64,000 bases of DNA from Ceratopteris richardii (lineage: Eukaryota > Streptophyta > Polypodiopsida > Polypodiales > Pteridaceae), in assembly GCA_020310875.1 (NCBI GenBank), contig CM035427.1:88564230-88628229 (forward strand), given 5' to 3'. The position numbers and the translations under genes are program-made. Below are positions 35,244 to 45,499 of this stretch, one piece after another (position 1 is the first letter of the stretch; every line of letters starts with the position of its first letter). The notes under the pieces were generated by a model. That model had not been told where the DNA came from, made no database searches, and saw nothing but the letters and a program-made list of their open reading frames with translations.

Positions 35244-35691
35244 TGCAAGAGAACAAGGATTACGACCACCACATGCTAGAGAGATGACTCTCCTCCCAAC
35301 CAAATGCCTCTATATATAGCTCTCTCCAGGGGACTGCCTTCTTGGGCAGGTGGATACTAGCCAGCCAAGTGTCAGCCATGTAACTACATGTGCGCCAAGT
35401 GTCCCAGCTAACTCGAGTTAACTCAAGTGGATGCTTCTAGAAGGCTCTAGATCTCTTTGGGCAAAATACTCTCTCCATGTCTCCCATGGGGATTGAACCC
35501 AAGACCTCCTCCTTCACATCCTTGAGACTTAACCACTAAGCTAAGTGGATCACTTGTTCACAAGAGCACAAGACCTCCTAGTAAGTCTAAACTCGAGATC
35601 TTTGGTCATACACACGGATGACCAAACGGTGTCCGATTTCAGATCTGTCTGAACCGGCCAGACCCTTGGATCATAGACTTACTTTATTACA
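35244..35691 (-). repeat. Right (5') LTR of element F
   Basis: 448 bp, read as identical to the left LTR, adjacent to the primer site; followed by AGTCT. Confidence 0.93.
35490..35543 (-). promoter_or_regulatory. tRNA-like box A/box B segment in right LTR of F
   Basis: Same segment as in the left LTR: box A complement at 35533-35543, box B complement at 35490-35500. Confidence 0.65.
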
Positions 35692-36190
35692 AGTCTACTG
35701 CATGATTGTAAATCCAACCTTGGCCTAATACTAAAGGCTCTATAAGATCTTTGTCATGGCAGGCCAAAAGCTTGATTTTCAAGGGAATGTCATGTAAGAG
35801 AATATGCACTTCCATGTCTCCTAAGCAAGGAGTCTCTACACCTCCTAATCCAGTGAGTTATTCCTCTACTAGATTCACCTGTATGCCCATGTTTTGATAA
35901 AAAGAGTATCTAATGGCACTTGTGGCAGCTCCTAAATAAATCAAGACTTTGATCATCTTGATTGTCGTGCTTGTTTCTAGCTCCAATGAGATGAATGGTC
36001 TTCTATATATCGTGTCAAGGTTGGCACTCGTATGAGTTTCGCACATCTCCATGTGTGAATGAGGGGCATTGGGATTGGGTAGTAGGCCGTCTCATCTTAA
36101 CTTCATTCTTCTAACCTACTCTCTTACCTTTGCATGTGCTTCTTCTCTAATTATATGTTCCTCTTCTTTAAATTTCATGGCTTTGTTCAA
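35692..36190 (-). pseudogene. Relic G: PR2-type protease domain with charged linker
   Basis: On the - strand a charged linker (FKEEEHIIREEAHAKVRE, about 36120-36175) leads into a retropepsin-like domain: VLIYLGAATSAI at about 35905-35945 (the Asp-Ser-Gly of the active site is mutated to Tyr-Leu-Gly), then LTGLGGVETPCLG and DLIEPLVLGQGWI near 35715-35755. Linker, GG loop and LGQ(D/G)W match PR2 of element A at 7080-7560 in order and spacing. Stops at 35858 and in the linker. F inserted immediately after the LGQGW block. Because G is in another orientation and far diverged from A, PR2 is a stable part of this family. Confidence 0.7.
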
Positions 36191-36987
36191 TCATGTGAAA
36201 ATTTCCTATATAAGGTGTTCCTGATAAAGGCATGCATACATACACACATATGTACACACATGCATACATACACACACACATATACACACATGCATACATA
36301 TACATATGCATACATACATACGCACATATACACACATGCAAATTAAATATATAAAATAGGATTAGGATTTTTAGGCTGTTTACACATCCATACACATGCA
36401 TACATACACACACACACATATACACACATGCACATATACATATACACACACACATATACACACATGCATACATACACACACATATACACACACATATATG
36501 ATTTCAGTATACAAAATTAAATATAAAAATAGCTAGTGTTTAGGTCTAGCTCTTTAGGATTAGGGTTTTAGGGTTTTTACATACGTATAATTCAATTAAA
36601 TTTATATACGGAACAAATAAAGGAAAAATTAAGAAAAATTTCAGAATATATAAATAAATATATATAAAAACTAGGATCATTGTATAGATAAATAAATATC
36701 AAAAGAGCTAGTGTTTTAAATAAATTAATTAATTATATATAGTTAAATATATAAAAATAGGATTTTTAGGTCTTTTATCAAATTAAGTATATATACACAT
36801 ACACATATACATATATAATAAACCAAAATATGTGAATAAGAAATATATATATAATAGGATAACTTTATAGATAAAAAAATATGAAAAGAGCTAGTGTTTT
36901 TAATAGATAAATTAAATATAAAAAAATAGGATTTTAAGGTTTTTTATCAACTTAAATATATATACACATACACACATATACATATAC

Positions 36988-37112
<125 letters not shown>

Positions 37113-37532
37113 CACACACACACACATACACATTCACATATATATACACATGCATAAACACATATACATGTTTTAGGTCTAGGTCTTTACGATTAGGGTT
37201 TTAGGGTTTTTACACATGCATAGCATATATACACACATACACATATAATACATATACATATATACATGTATTTACACATGCATACACACATATACATATT
37301 TTAGGTCTAGCTCTTTAGGATTAGGGTTTTAGGGTTTTTACACATGCATAACATATATACACACATACACATATAATACATATACATATATACATGTATA
37401 TACACATGCATACACATATATACATATTTTAGGTCTAGCTCTTTAGGATTAGGGTTTTAGGGTTTTTACATACATTTAATTCAATTAAATTTATATAAGG
37501 AAAAAATAAAGGAAAAATTAAGAAAAACCAGA

Positions 37533-37542
<10 letters not shown>

Positions 37543-37619
<77 letters not shown>
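37543..37619. repeat. (AT)n microsatellite
   Basis: About 77 bases of AT repeat at the equivalent place of the next satellite unit. Confidence 0.95.
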
Positions 37620-37622
<3 letters not shown>

Positions 37623-37993
37623 CGATAATTATATAGATAAATAAATATCAAAAGAGTTAGTTTTTTAAATAAATTAATTAAATATAAATATTTTAATATA
37701 TAAAAATAGGATTTTTAGGGTTTTAATCAAATTATATATATATACACATACACATATACATATATAATAAATCAAACTATAAATAAATAAATATATATAT
37801 ATATATAAATAATAGGATAACTGTATAGATAAATAAATATGAAAAGAGCTAGTGTTTTAAATAGATTAATTAAATATATATAATTGAATATATAAAAATA
37901 GGATTTTAAGTTTTCTTATCAAATTAAATATATATACACATACACATACACATACACATATACATATATACATATATATATACACATACACAT

Positions 37994-38100
37994 TGTTGGA
38001 GTTAGACATCTGCGGAAGCACGCAAACAGCACAAGGAAGAAGAAGAAGCTTGGAGCACAACACACAAGACTAAATGTATCACTACCTAAATATATCAACA
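37994..38100 (-). repeat. Left (3') LTR of element E
   Basis: 107 bp, TGTTGGAGTTAG to ATATCAACA, matching the right LTR except for the internal deletion and a few substitutions. Confidence 0.85.
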
Positions 38101-38174
38101 AATCCCCCCTGGGAGTGATGCGGTAAACAAGGACCTAGCACTCATGTAAAAGGAAGTGTGAAGCTATGTGGAAA

Positions 38175-38860
38175 TCACTCCATGAAAGGAAGTAAGCCCA
38201 AAGCTTTGCGGAAAGCTTCAAACTTCTCCCTAGGCAGAGCCTTCGTGAAAAGGTTTGAAATGTTCTCCTGCGTGGGCACATATCCCAAGCTGATCTCCCC
38301 AGCAGAGAACCTCTCCCTGACATAATGATAATGCATCTCAATGTGCTTAGTGCGAGCATGGAACACAAGGTTCCTCGCAACTACCAATGCACTTTGACTG
38401 TCAGTGAAGATGGTGGTGGCAGAGGACTGACCAACACCCAAATCAGCCATAAGGCATCTGAGCCACACACACTCAACAGTAGCTATGAAAGCTACCCTAT
38501 ACTCAGCCTCACAACTGGAAGAGGCCACAGTAGGCTGCTTCTTGCTCAACCAAGATATACATGAGCTACCAAGCATGAAGCAAAAGCCACTAGTGGGCAC
38601 ATGAGTGTCATAGCAACCAGCCCAGTCTGAGTCAAAAAAAGCATGCAAATCTAGCGATAGTGATCCCACCTTGGGATAAAACAACCCAAGTAGTCGAGTA
38701 CCACTCAAGTAGCAAAAGATGTGCTTAACCGCCTACCAATGCGTGACACCTGGGCAATGCATAAACCTGCTCATCTGTGAGACAACAAACTGCTCATCTG
38801 TGAGACAACAAAATGAATATCTAGCCGAGTAATGCATAAGTAAATCAGGCATCCAAGAGC
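38175..38860 (-). pseudogene. pol: Element E RNase H and end of RT
   Basis: RNase H blocks on the - strand: FFDSDWAGCYDTHVPTSGF (about 38585-38640), SSCEAEYRVAF, TIFTDSQSALVVARN, HARTKHIEMHYHYVRE and FTKALPREKFEAF near the end (about 38200-38240). Out of frame with the RT by a 23-base direct duplication at 38767-38812 (CTGCTCATCTGTGAGACAAC twice). A TAA at 38861-38863 ends the RT frame just before. Confidence 0.87.
38767..38812. repeat. 23-bp tandem duplication in element E
   Basis: Two adjacent exact copies (38767-38789, 38790-38812). As 23 is not a multiple of three, it explains the frame change between RT and RNase H. Confidence 0.9.
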
Positions 38861-40093
38861 TTACTGATAGAGGAAAGCATCAAATGCATCACCAACATCA
38901 TGAAGACTCAATCGTAAACCTGTCTCCATAGGAGTGGCAATAGGCTTACAGTCTTCAAGGCCAAAACGTTGCAATAATTTGTCAATATATTTCGTTTGAC
39001 ACAAAGCCATTCCACCATCAACTTGCATAAAATGAATGCTCAAATAGTGATGCAAATGCCCCAAATCAGACATCTCAAATGAGGCATGCAACTCAGCCTT
39101 AAAATCAGCAATATGCTTCTCAATAGGACCAGTGAGCAGCATGTCGTCAACATAGACAACAATGATCAAAATCACATCATTAGTACGCTTAACATATAAG
39201 GTGCTCTCAGTTGGACTATTCTCAAAACCATGTGCAATCAGATAGGCATGTGTCTTCTCATACCAAGCACGTGGTGCTTGCTTTAAACCATATAATGCCT
39301 TCTTTAACCTGCACACCTGGTTTTCATGCCCTTTTTGCACAAAGCCACGGGGCTGAAAAACATACACTTCTTCATGCAAGTCACCATTCAGAAATGAAGT
39401 TTTAATGTCCAATTGATGTACATTCCAACCATGATGGGCTGCAAGTGCACAGATGCTCCGAACAGTAGTCATACGACATGTGGGTGCAAAGGTCTTATCA
39501 AAATCAATGCCTCTTTCCTGTGCATAACCCTTTGCAACAAGCCTAGCCTTATACCTGTCAATTGTACCATCAGGTTTACACTTCAGCTTGTATACCCACT
39601 TAGTACCAATGGCTTTCTTTCCAGGAGGCAAGTCACATAAAGAGCAAGCACCATTCTTCATTATAGCATCATATTCAGATTGCATAGCAGCCATCCAATT
39701 TTCTGAATTTTGTGCTTCATCAAAAGAAATAGGCTCATTCTCATCACAGAGACTAGACGCAACCATAGCATAGCAATCTAATGCAAAGGAGGCACTATGA
39801 GAGCCTTAACGAGTACGATATGACAAAGGTGCATTTAATTTGCTGTCATGCAAAGTCTGCACCAACCGTTTTGGCATAGTTTTTGCCTCCTCAATATCAG
39901 CTCTCTCATCAACAAGTGCATCATGTAAATTTGCATCAGAAATGGGATGATCTGCATCATCATATGAAACCTGCAAAGGCTGAGAAGTTGCCTCATTAGG
40001 ACCACCAGTAGACTGTCCACTTGTAAAAAGAGGCATCAAAGTATCATAGATGTCTTTGGAGCTAACAGATGTCTCCTTAGTACATGAAAGCAA
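38861..40093 (-). pseudogene. pol: Element E reverse transcriptase
   Basis: Copia RT with IGTKWVYKLKCKPDGTIDRY, ARLVAKGYAQERGIDFDKTF, VHQLDIKTSFLNGDLHEEV, VCRLKKALYGLKQAPRAWYE and the catalytic VYVDDMLLTG (39141-39170). In frame with integrase upstream; a stop near 39806 separates a variable linker (39806-40093) from the RT proper (39766 down). The catalytic motifs are unmutated, so the damage is limited to stops. Closely related to fragment I at 45500-47250. Confidence 0.9.
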
Positions 40094-40099
40094 TGGCTA

Positions 40100-41188
40100 A
40101 ATAGCATCTTCCACAAAAACAGCATCACGGCTAACGAGAATGTGTTTAGTCTGTGGATGATACAGATGATAGCCTTTACTTTCAGAATTGTACCCAACAA
40201 AAATACATTTTACTGCCTTAGCATTGTGATCATGCCAAGCCTCATATGGAGTGATAGACTGTAGTGCTTTAGTGGGACACTTGTTAAGTACATATGCTTC
40301 ACACGTGACAGCCTCAAGCCAGAAACTATGTGGTAAAGCCTAACTCTTGACCATACACCTCGCCATCTCCATGAGTGACCTGTTCTTCCGTTCAGCAACT
40401 TCATTCTGTTGAGGTGTATACGGCACTGTACACTGGTGTTTTATCCCACGTTCAGCCAAAAATGCATTAAAATCAGAAGACATATATTCCCCCCCTTGAT
40501 CAAAATGGAGGGTGCTCATTTTACATGCTGACATATTTTCACCCAAAACCAAAAACTGCTTGAAGCACAAAAACACTTCGGACTTTGCCTTCAATGGATA
40601 TACCCATGCATACCTAGAAAAATCATCAATGAAGGTCACGAAGTAAAGATAGTTTCCAAAAGAAGGTGTGTGCATAGGACCACAGACATCACTATGTACA
40701 AGTTGCAATTTCTGCATAGCCCGAACTGAACCATCTTTTGGAAAGGAGGAACACTGCATTTTGCCCAAAATATAGCCTTCACATACATGTTTTCTAGGAG
40801 CCTCAAGCTTGGGCAAAGAAGACACCATATCAGATTTTTGCAGGCATAGCAAACTAGCGAAATTCAAATGACCAAAGCGTGCATGCCAAAGCTTTGCATT
40901 AGACATAGCCTGAGAATCATGAACTGCACATGCCAAATCATTCACAAATCTTTCATAGTCTATGAGCTTATACAGCCCACGATATAAAATGCCAGAAGCA
41001 ATAATAACATCGCCATTTGACAGATCATGAACTCTACATCTATCATCAACAAATTTCACAACCAAGCCAATCTTGGCTAATGTAGAAACTGATAACAGAT
41101 TCTTCTTGATCTGTGGCACAAATAAAGCATCTGACAAGGTGAAAGAACTACCATCAGTAGTAGTGAGAATGATCTTACCAACTCCCAT
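40100..41188 (-). pseudogene. pol: Element E integrase
   Basis: Pre-integrase LWHARFGHLNFASLLCLQ (about 40835-40890) and CEGYILGKMQ, where a zinc-binding Cys has become Tyr. Core: HSDVCGPM, FDQGGEYMSSDF (second catalytic Asp retained) and NEVAERKNRS with catalytic Glu (about 40375-40405). TAG at 40340-40342, after which the same frame continues with SFWLEAVTCEAYVLNKCPT and the C-terminal ITPYEAWHDHN and IFVGYNSESKGYHLY to about 40100. Confidence 0.87.
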
Positions 41189-41189
41189 A

Positions 41190-42379
41190 CCAGGATAAGA
41201 GGATTTATTGGCGCATGTGACAGTATTCCCTATAGGGGCAGGCTCGAGTGAAGAGAAGAAGTTGCGCTGCGAGGTAATATGTTTAGTCGCCCCACTGTCA
41301 AAGTACTAACCATCTGAGTCCACTACAAACATGCACTACTCATGAGAAGATGGGTCAAAACTGTAAACAGTACTAAACACCCATTCTTCCTGCACAAGAT
41401 TAGCAGACTCTGTTTTTGGTGTAGAGGCTTCTGCAACAACCATTCTAGCCTCTTTTTTCTTTGCCTCTTTTGTAGACAGTTTTGGACAGTTCTTTATGAT
41501 ATGATCATTTCCTTTACAGTACTTGCAAAACAATTTCCGCTTTTCTGATTTCTTCTCATCTTTATCCTAGTTCTTCGAATGTGCAGCATTTGCATATTTC
41601 TGCTTACTAGTAGAAGAGATCCATTTTCCTTTGCCCTTCTGACTAGCCAGGAAAGCTTGATCTACAACACGCATAATGGACCTATTCTGCCTAGACTGAT
41701 CTTCCTGCAATAGAACAGAGACTAACTCCTCAAATGACAAGGCATTTGGATTGCCTTTCATCATCAACCAAAGAGTAGAGTCAAAACTCTGATATGAATC
41801 GCGAAGACCATTCAAAATGGTATGCACAAGTGAGCTATCTGGTATAACCTATCAGCAAAAATCAACTGTTCCTTTAGGTCTTTTATCTTTGTGAGAAAAC
41901 TGTCCATAGAATCACCTTCATTCATGTGTTAACTCTCCAACTGTTTTGGGAGGTAAGCAACACGAGTCTCATTCCTAGCCTAGTACAGTGGTAAGTGTAT
42001 CCCAAGCATCCTTTGTTGTTCTACAAGAGTGAACGTGAGGAATAATAGCACGTTTGACAGACAAAGCTATCAATGCATGTGCTTAAGAATCTCTGCCATC
42101 CCAATGAATTTGCTCTGTAGTAGGTGCAACAAAAACAGTAGCACAAATAGGAATCTGCAAAATATCATCTTTGACACCATCTCCGTCAGCTTCAGCACCT
42201 GTATTTGCAGTACCTGTAGTCGTAGGTGTAACAGGACGTCTTTCAACACCCTGCACAATGTTCCACAGTCCTTTTGCAACCAATACATGTCGCATCATAT
42301 AAGCCCATAATGGGTAGTTAGTACCATCCAAATTATCCTCAACAGCCAACATATGGAATACATCACTGCTTTCAGCCAT
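41190..42379 (-). pseudogene. gag-pro: Element E gag and protease
   Basis: Likely start ATG at 42379 (MAESSDVFHMLAVEDNLDG, with TNYPLWAYMM typical of copia gag). TAA at 42083, a frameshift near 41990 and stops near 41860 interrupt it; it resumes at 41827 (LNGLRDSYQSFDSTLWLMM). Zinc knuckle CKYCKGNDHIIKNC at about 41486-41527 (CX2CX4HX4C, intact). Protease active site FDSGATKHIT near 41280-41305, in frame with integrase, with a TAG replacing the preceding Trp. 42380-42720 is the untranslated leader. Confidence 0.85.
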
Positions 42380-42718
42380 GGCCAGTGACTAAAATACCTT
42401 GATGCACAAAAATTGACTATATCTCAAAAAGTTGAATGGAACTGCCCAGACGAGTTCTGCTAAACCTGTAGCAGACTTTGAGACGTTTATACTCGCGAAT
42501 CGAAACAAGTATATACCTTTGGCACAAAAAGACGAAATAGCCTACACAAGCACTACAATAGTGCATTCGAAGGCCGAAACGAGCTCAGATCGTGATTTCG
42601 GCACCACAAAGCGAAGCTGTTTTGATCTCTGAAACACCTTGAGTATGCTCACCAAATTTCGTGTGAATCTGAGACTGCAATTGGAGGAGTATCAACGATG
42701 CCCTAGATGAAGCGGCGA

Positions 42719-42734
42719 CCTTCTCTGATACCAA
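42719..42734 (-). other. Primer binding site of E
   Basis: TTGGTATCAGAGAAGG on the - strand, next to the right LTR; initiator-Met-tRNA type. Confidence 0.88.
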
Positions 42735-42735
42735 T

Positions 42736-42884
42736 TGTTAGAGTTAGAGGTCTGCAGAAGCACGCGAACAGCACAAGGAAGAAGAAGAAGCTTGGAGCAC
42801 AACACACAAGACTGAATGTATTACTAGAGAATGTACAAAGATAAGTAGAGTGTTCACACACATCACTACCTAAATATATCAACA
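42736..42884 (-). repeat. Right (5') LTR of element E
   Basis: 149 bp, TGTTAGAGTTAG to ATATCAACA; full-length version. Confidence 0.88.
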
Positions 42885-43454
42885 CGCATACACATAGATA
42901 TATACACATGCATAGACACATATACATGTTTTAGGTCTAGGTCTTTACGATTAGGGTTTTAGGGTTTTTACACATGCATAACATATACACACATACACAT
43001 ATCATACATATACATATATACATGTATATACACATGCATACACACATATACATATTTTAGGTCTAGCTCTTTAGGATAAGGGTTTTAGGGCTTTTACATA
43101 CATATAATTCAATTAAATTTATATAAGGAAAAAATTAAGAAAAAAATCAAAATATATAAATAAATATATATATATATGTGTAATAGGATAATTATATAGA
43201 TAAATAAATATAAAATAGCTAGTGTTCTAAAGAAATAAATTAAATATATAAAAATAGGATTATAAGGTTTTTTATCGAATTAAACATATATACACATACA
43301 CACATATACATATAAAATAAATCAAAATATATAAATAAATATATACATAAAAAATAGGATAATTGTATAGACAAAAAATATGAAAAGAGCTAGTGTTTTA
43401 AATAGGTCTAGGTCTTTAGGATTAAGGTTTTAGGTTTTTTTCCCATAAGTATTC
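42885..43454. repeat. Telomere-like satellite, right part
   Basis: Continues the array cut by E: modules with GATTAGGGTTTTAGGG near 42929, a variant near 43052 (123 bases on), and a degraded one near 43404, plus the AATTAAATTTATATAAGG block at about 43108. Confidence 0.8.
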
Positions 43455-43900
43455 TCACTATTCAACTTCATTTACTAGTTCATGTGGTAGATGAAGTTGC
43501 AATAGCAGGAACTGTCCATACTCGATGGATCTTCTTCTTAGAGCACTTTATGAAGACATTAAAAGAGTTTGTTCAATAGAGAGCACGTCCAGAGGGTAGC
43601 ATGGCAGAGGGGTGGCTCGTACAAGAGTCTCTTTTATTCATAATTGAGTTTCTACGTATATAGGATTCAGAAATGCCTCCCTTATGGAGCGATGATGAAG
43701 ATGTTTGTCTTGTAAGCGATGAACGACAAGGTAAAGGGATGCAAAGAAAAATGGATGCAGCTTTCAGAGAGAAGGCAATGATGTTTTGCATCGTTAACTT
43801 TGAGCCTATGCAAAAGTGGTTAGAAAAGTATGAGCTTGTCAAGGATACAAATGCAAAGGAAAGAGCTTAGTTTCAAAGGAATCATTCCACTCGATTTCTA
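43455..43900 (+). pseudogene. CACTA-type transposase remnant, DUF4218-like region
   Basis: + strand reading with LHLLVHVVDEVAIAGTVHTR, RWIFFLEHFMKTLKEFV and RARPEGSMAEGWLVQE, which I recognise as the DUF4218 block found after the transposase of plant CACTA (En/Spm) DNA transposons. In-frame stops at about 43576 and 43661. It continues into an open stretch (43673-43870) without other motifs. The catalytic transposase part upstream is missing, replaced by satellite. Transposon-derived and dead. Confidence 0.75.
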
Positions 43901-44838
43901 CCCCTTCCAAAAGGTCTTCGACCTCTTCCACACTTTCCAACGAGCAGATGGATAGATACAATGGGTTTCACAAGCAAAGGCAGTGTTTGACATCTCAATG
44001 CAATACAGGTGTTGGCCCATCTTATAGGTCGAGGTCATGCTCTGGAGTAGGAGGTTCTAGCAGTGGATCTATAGGTAGCTCTGGAGGAGGTGGCTGTTGT
44101 TGACACAGTGCGACTGACGTTGTGTCGCCCACTTCTACTCCTAGAGCAAGTACCTCAGATGTAGATACGCCACTTGGTACACCACGTGGAACACCACATA
44201 CACCTTGGGGTGCTCATGACCATGATGATTCCAAGGTGTATAGTATCTGTGATGGAGCTCTGGTGATGGATGCGATCAGAAAGGCCATGCATCATCATAT
44301 ATGATAGATTTGCTCCATATATTTTGGACACTCTATCATGTTGAAATGGAGTGAACAAGATAAAGATCAAAAAAATTATATCACAAAAACTATCTATCAA
44401 GAGTTAGGGCCAGCACATGGGCATTCTCTTGTCAGTTCAGAGTGGATTCTGCACACTGCACGTGAAGTTATGTCCCATCAATGATAAGAGCCTTGTGATG
44501 CTTTTAGAGCAGGCTTATCTAATCGTGTATGGTTAGATGTTGAGGAGTGGGATATGATTCATGATGAGCAGTAGCAAACTCTTGACCGATATCGCCAGCA
44601 GCGAGATGTCATAGCCACACGTTTAGATATGGTTGGACCATCACATTTGAGCAGCAGTGGATATGACACTATGTGTCATGAATTTGTAAGTACCATTTGG
44701 TTTATTGAATTTTTTTGTGTTAAGCATGTCATGTATAATCATCTAACGTTTTCTATATTTGTTGCAGGAGCTGGCAATGGGTCGTCCTCCAACACGAACT
44801 GAGGAGGCTTATGGATATCATCATGGATTGATTGCATA
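43901..44838 (+). pseudogene. CACTA-associated second-ORF remnant (Ptta-like), with an intron
   Basis: After a Ser/Gly-rich and a Thr/Pro-rich stretch (TPRASTSDVDTPLGTPRGTP, about 44130-44190) comes LKWSEQDKDQKNYITKTIYQ and a decayed helical region, then GRPPTRTEEAY at about 44776-44810, which resembles the RxPTxxE block of plant Ptta/En/Spm proteins. An intron is likely at 44686-44767 (GTAAGT ... TTGTTGCAG); removing it keeps the frame. Stops near 44305 and 44483. Assignment is moderate; order behind a DUF4218-like region supports it. Confidence 0.55.
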
Positions 44839-44960
44839 AGTGCGGTCATTTCATGGATATCACCATGGATTGATTGCATAAGACTTATGGATATCATCAT
44901 GGATTGATTGCACTATTGGAGGACTTGGAGGGACACAGTGCGGTCATTTCATTGGAGCAT
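44805..44960 (+). repeat. Short tandem repeat at the end of the CACTA remnant
   Basis: Three copies of a unit of about 32 bases built on TGGATATCATCATGGATTG (near 44811, 44850 and 44884), and a TGCGGTCATTTCAT phrase twice (about 44840 and 44940). Confidence 0.8.
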
Positions 44961-45480
44961 TTTTAATGAGGTGATGAATTTAGAAAGTTGGTTTTTACTT
45001 GTTGTTTATAATCTCATGTGAATTTATCTCATTTTATGAGTGTTCTTTGTTGTAGGACTATTGATATGGATGTTTCGATCCTTCTGTGCATGTGTATGAT
45101 AGTGGTGTGCCACAATTTTGTATTTGGCTCATATATGGCAGTGGTGCACCAGAATTTTGTATTTGATTTTTATATGGCAGTGCTTTGTCACATTTTGTAT
45201 TTGCCTCATATATGATAGTGGTTTTCCACATTCTTATACATGCTTCATTTATGAAATATATAAATTTTTATGTACATGGTTCATGGTTCATTCTGATAAT
45301 CTCTTTTGTATCTAATAGTATTTTGCTTTATGAAATCATATTTTGGTTGCCATTAGAGTACACATCACATGTACTTGGTTTCTTTTTAGCAGAGTGTATT
45401 GCCCTTTTTTAAACAACATCATGGTAATGTTGCTATAGCAAAAGACAACACACTCTACCAAAAAAGAAATTTACAGATAT
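44961..45480 (+). repeat. Noncoding stretch with imperfect 40-45-base repeats
   Basis: Between about 45100 and 45245 a unit with TTTTGTATTTG..TATATGGCAGTG occurs about four times with drift. Otherwise no feature; ORFs here only read through the repeat. Confidence 0.6.
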
Positions 45481-45499
45481 GGTAGTCGGTATGAGCAAC

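Larger units (their letters stand above)
28990..35691 (-). mobile_element. Element F: non-autonomous LTR retrotransposon (LARD-like)
   Basis: Two 448-bp LTRs (28990-29437 and 35244-35691) in which I see no difference, flanked by a perfect target duplication AGTCT (28985-28989 and 35692-35696). Primer site TGGTATCAGAGC, complementary to the 3' end of initiator Met tRNA, at 35231-35242 on the - strand, and polypurine tract AAAGGGGAAAAGAA at 29438-29451, fix - orientation. The 5.8-kb interior has no gag or pol motif and no ORF above about 135 codons. Young insertion plus no coding capacity means it was moved by proteins of another element. It carries tRNA-like segments in each LTR and a tandem set near its 5' end. 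Confidence 0.93.
37994..42884 (-). mobile_element. Element E: Ty1/copia retrotransposon with short LTRs
   Basis: LTRs of 107 bp (37994-38100) and 149 bp (42736-42884); the left one lacks an internal stretch of about 42 bases. Primer site TTGGTATCAGAGAAGG (- strand, 42719-42734) and polypurine tract CCCAGGGGGGATT (complement of 38101-38113). Flanks CACAT (37989-37993) and CGCAT (42885-42889) match in four of five bases, a probable target duplication. The coding sequence is almost one - strand frame from 42379 to 38861 with point stops; a 23-bp tandem duplication shifts RNase H. Inserted in the telomere-like satellite. Confidence 0.9.

Noticed and set aside
29236..35543. True tRNA genes
   Set aside because: Box A/B spacing fits, but I cannot draw an acceptor stem or anticodon arm for any segment.
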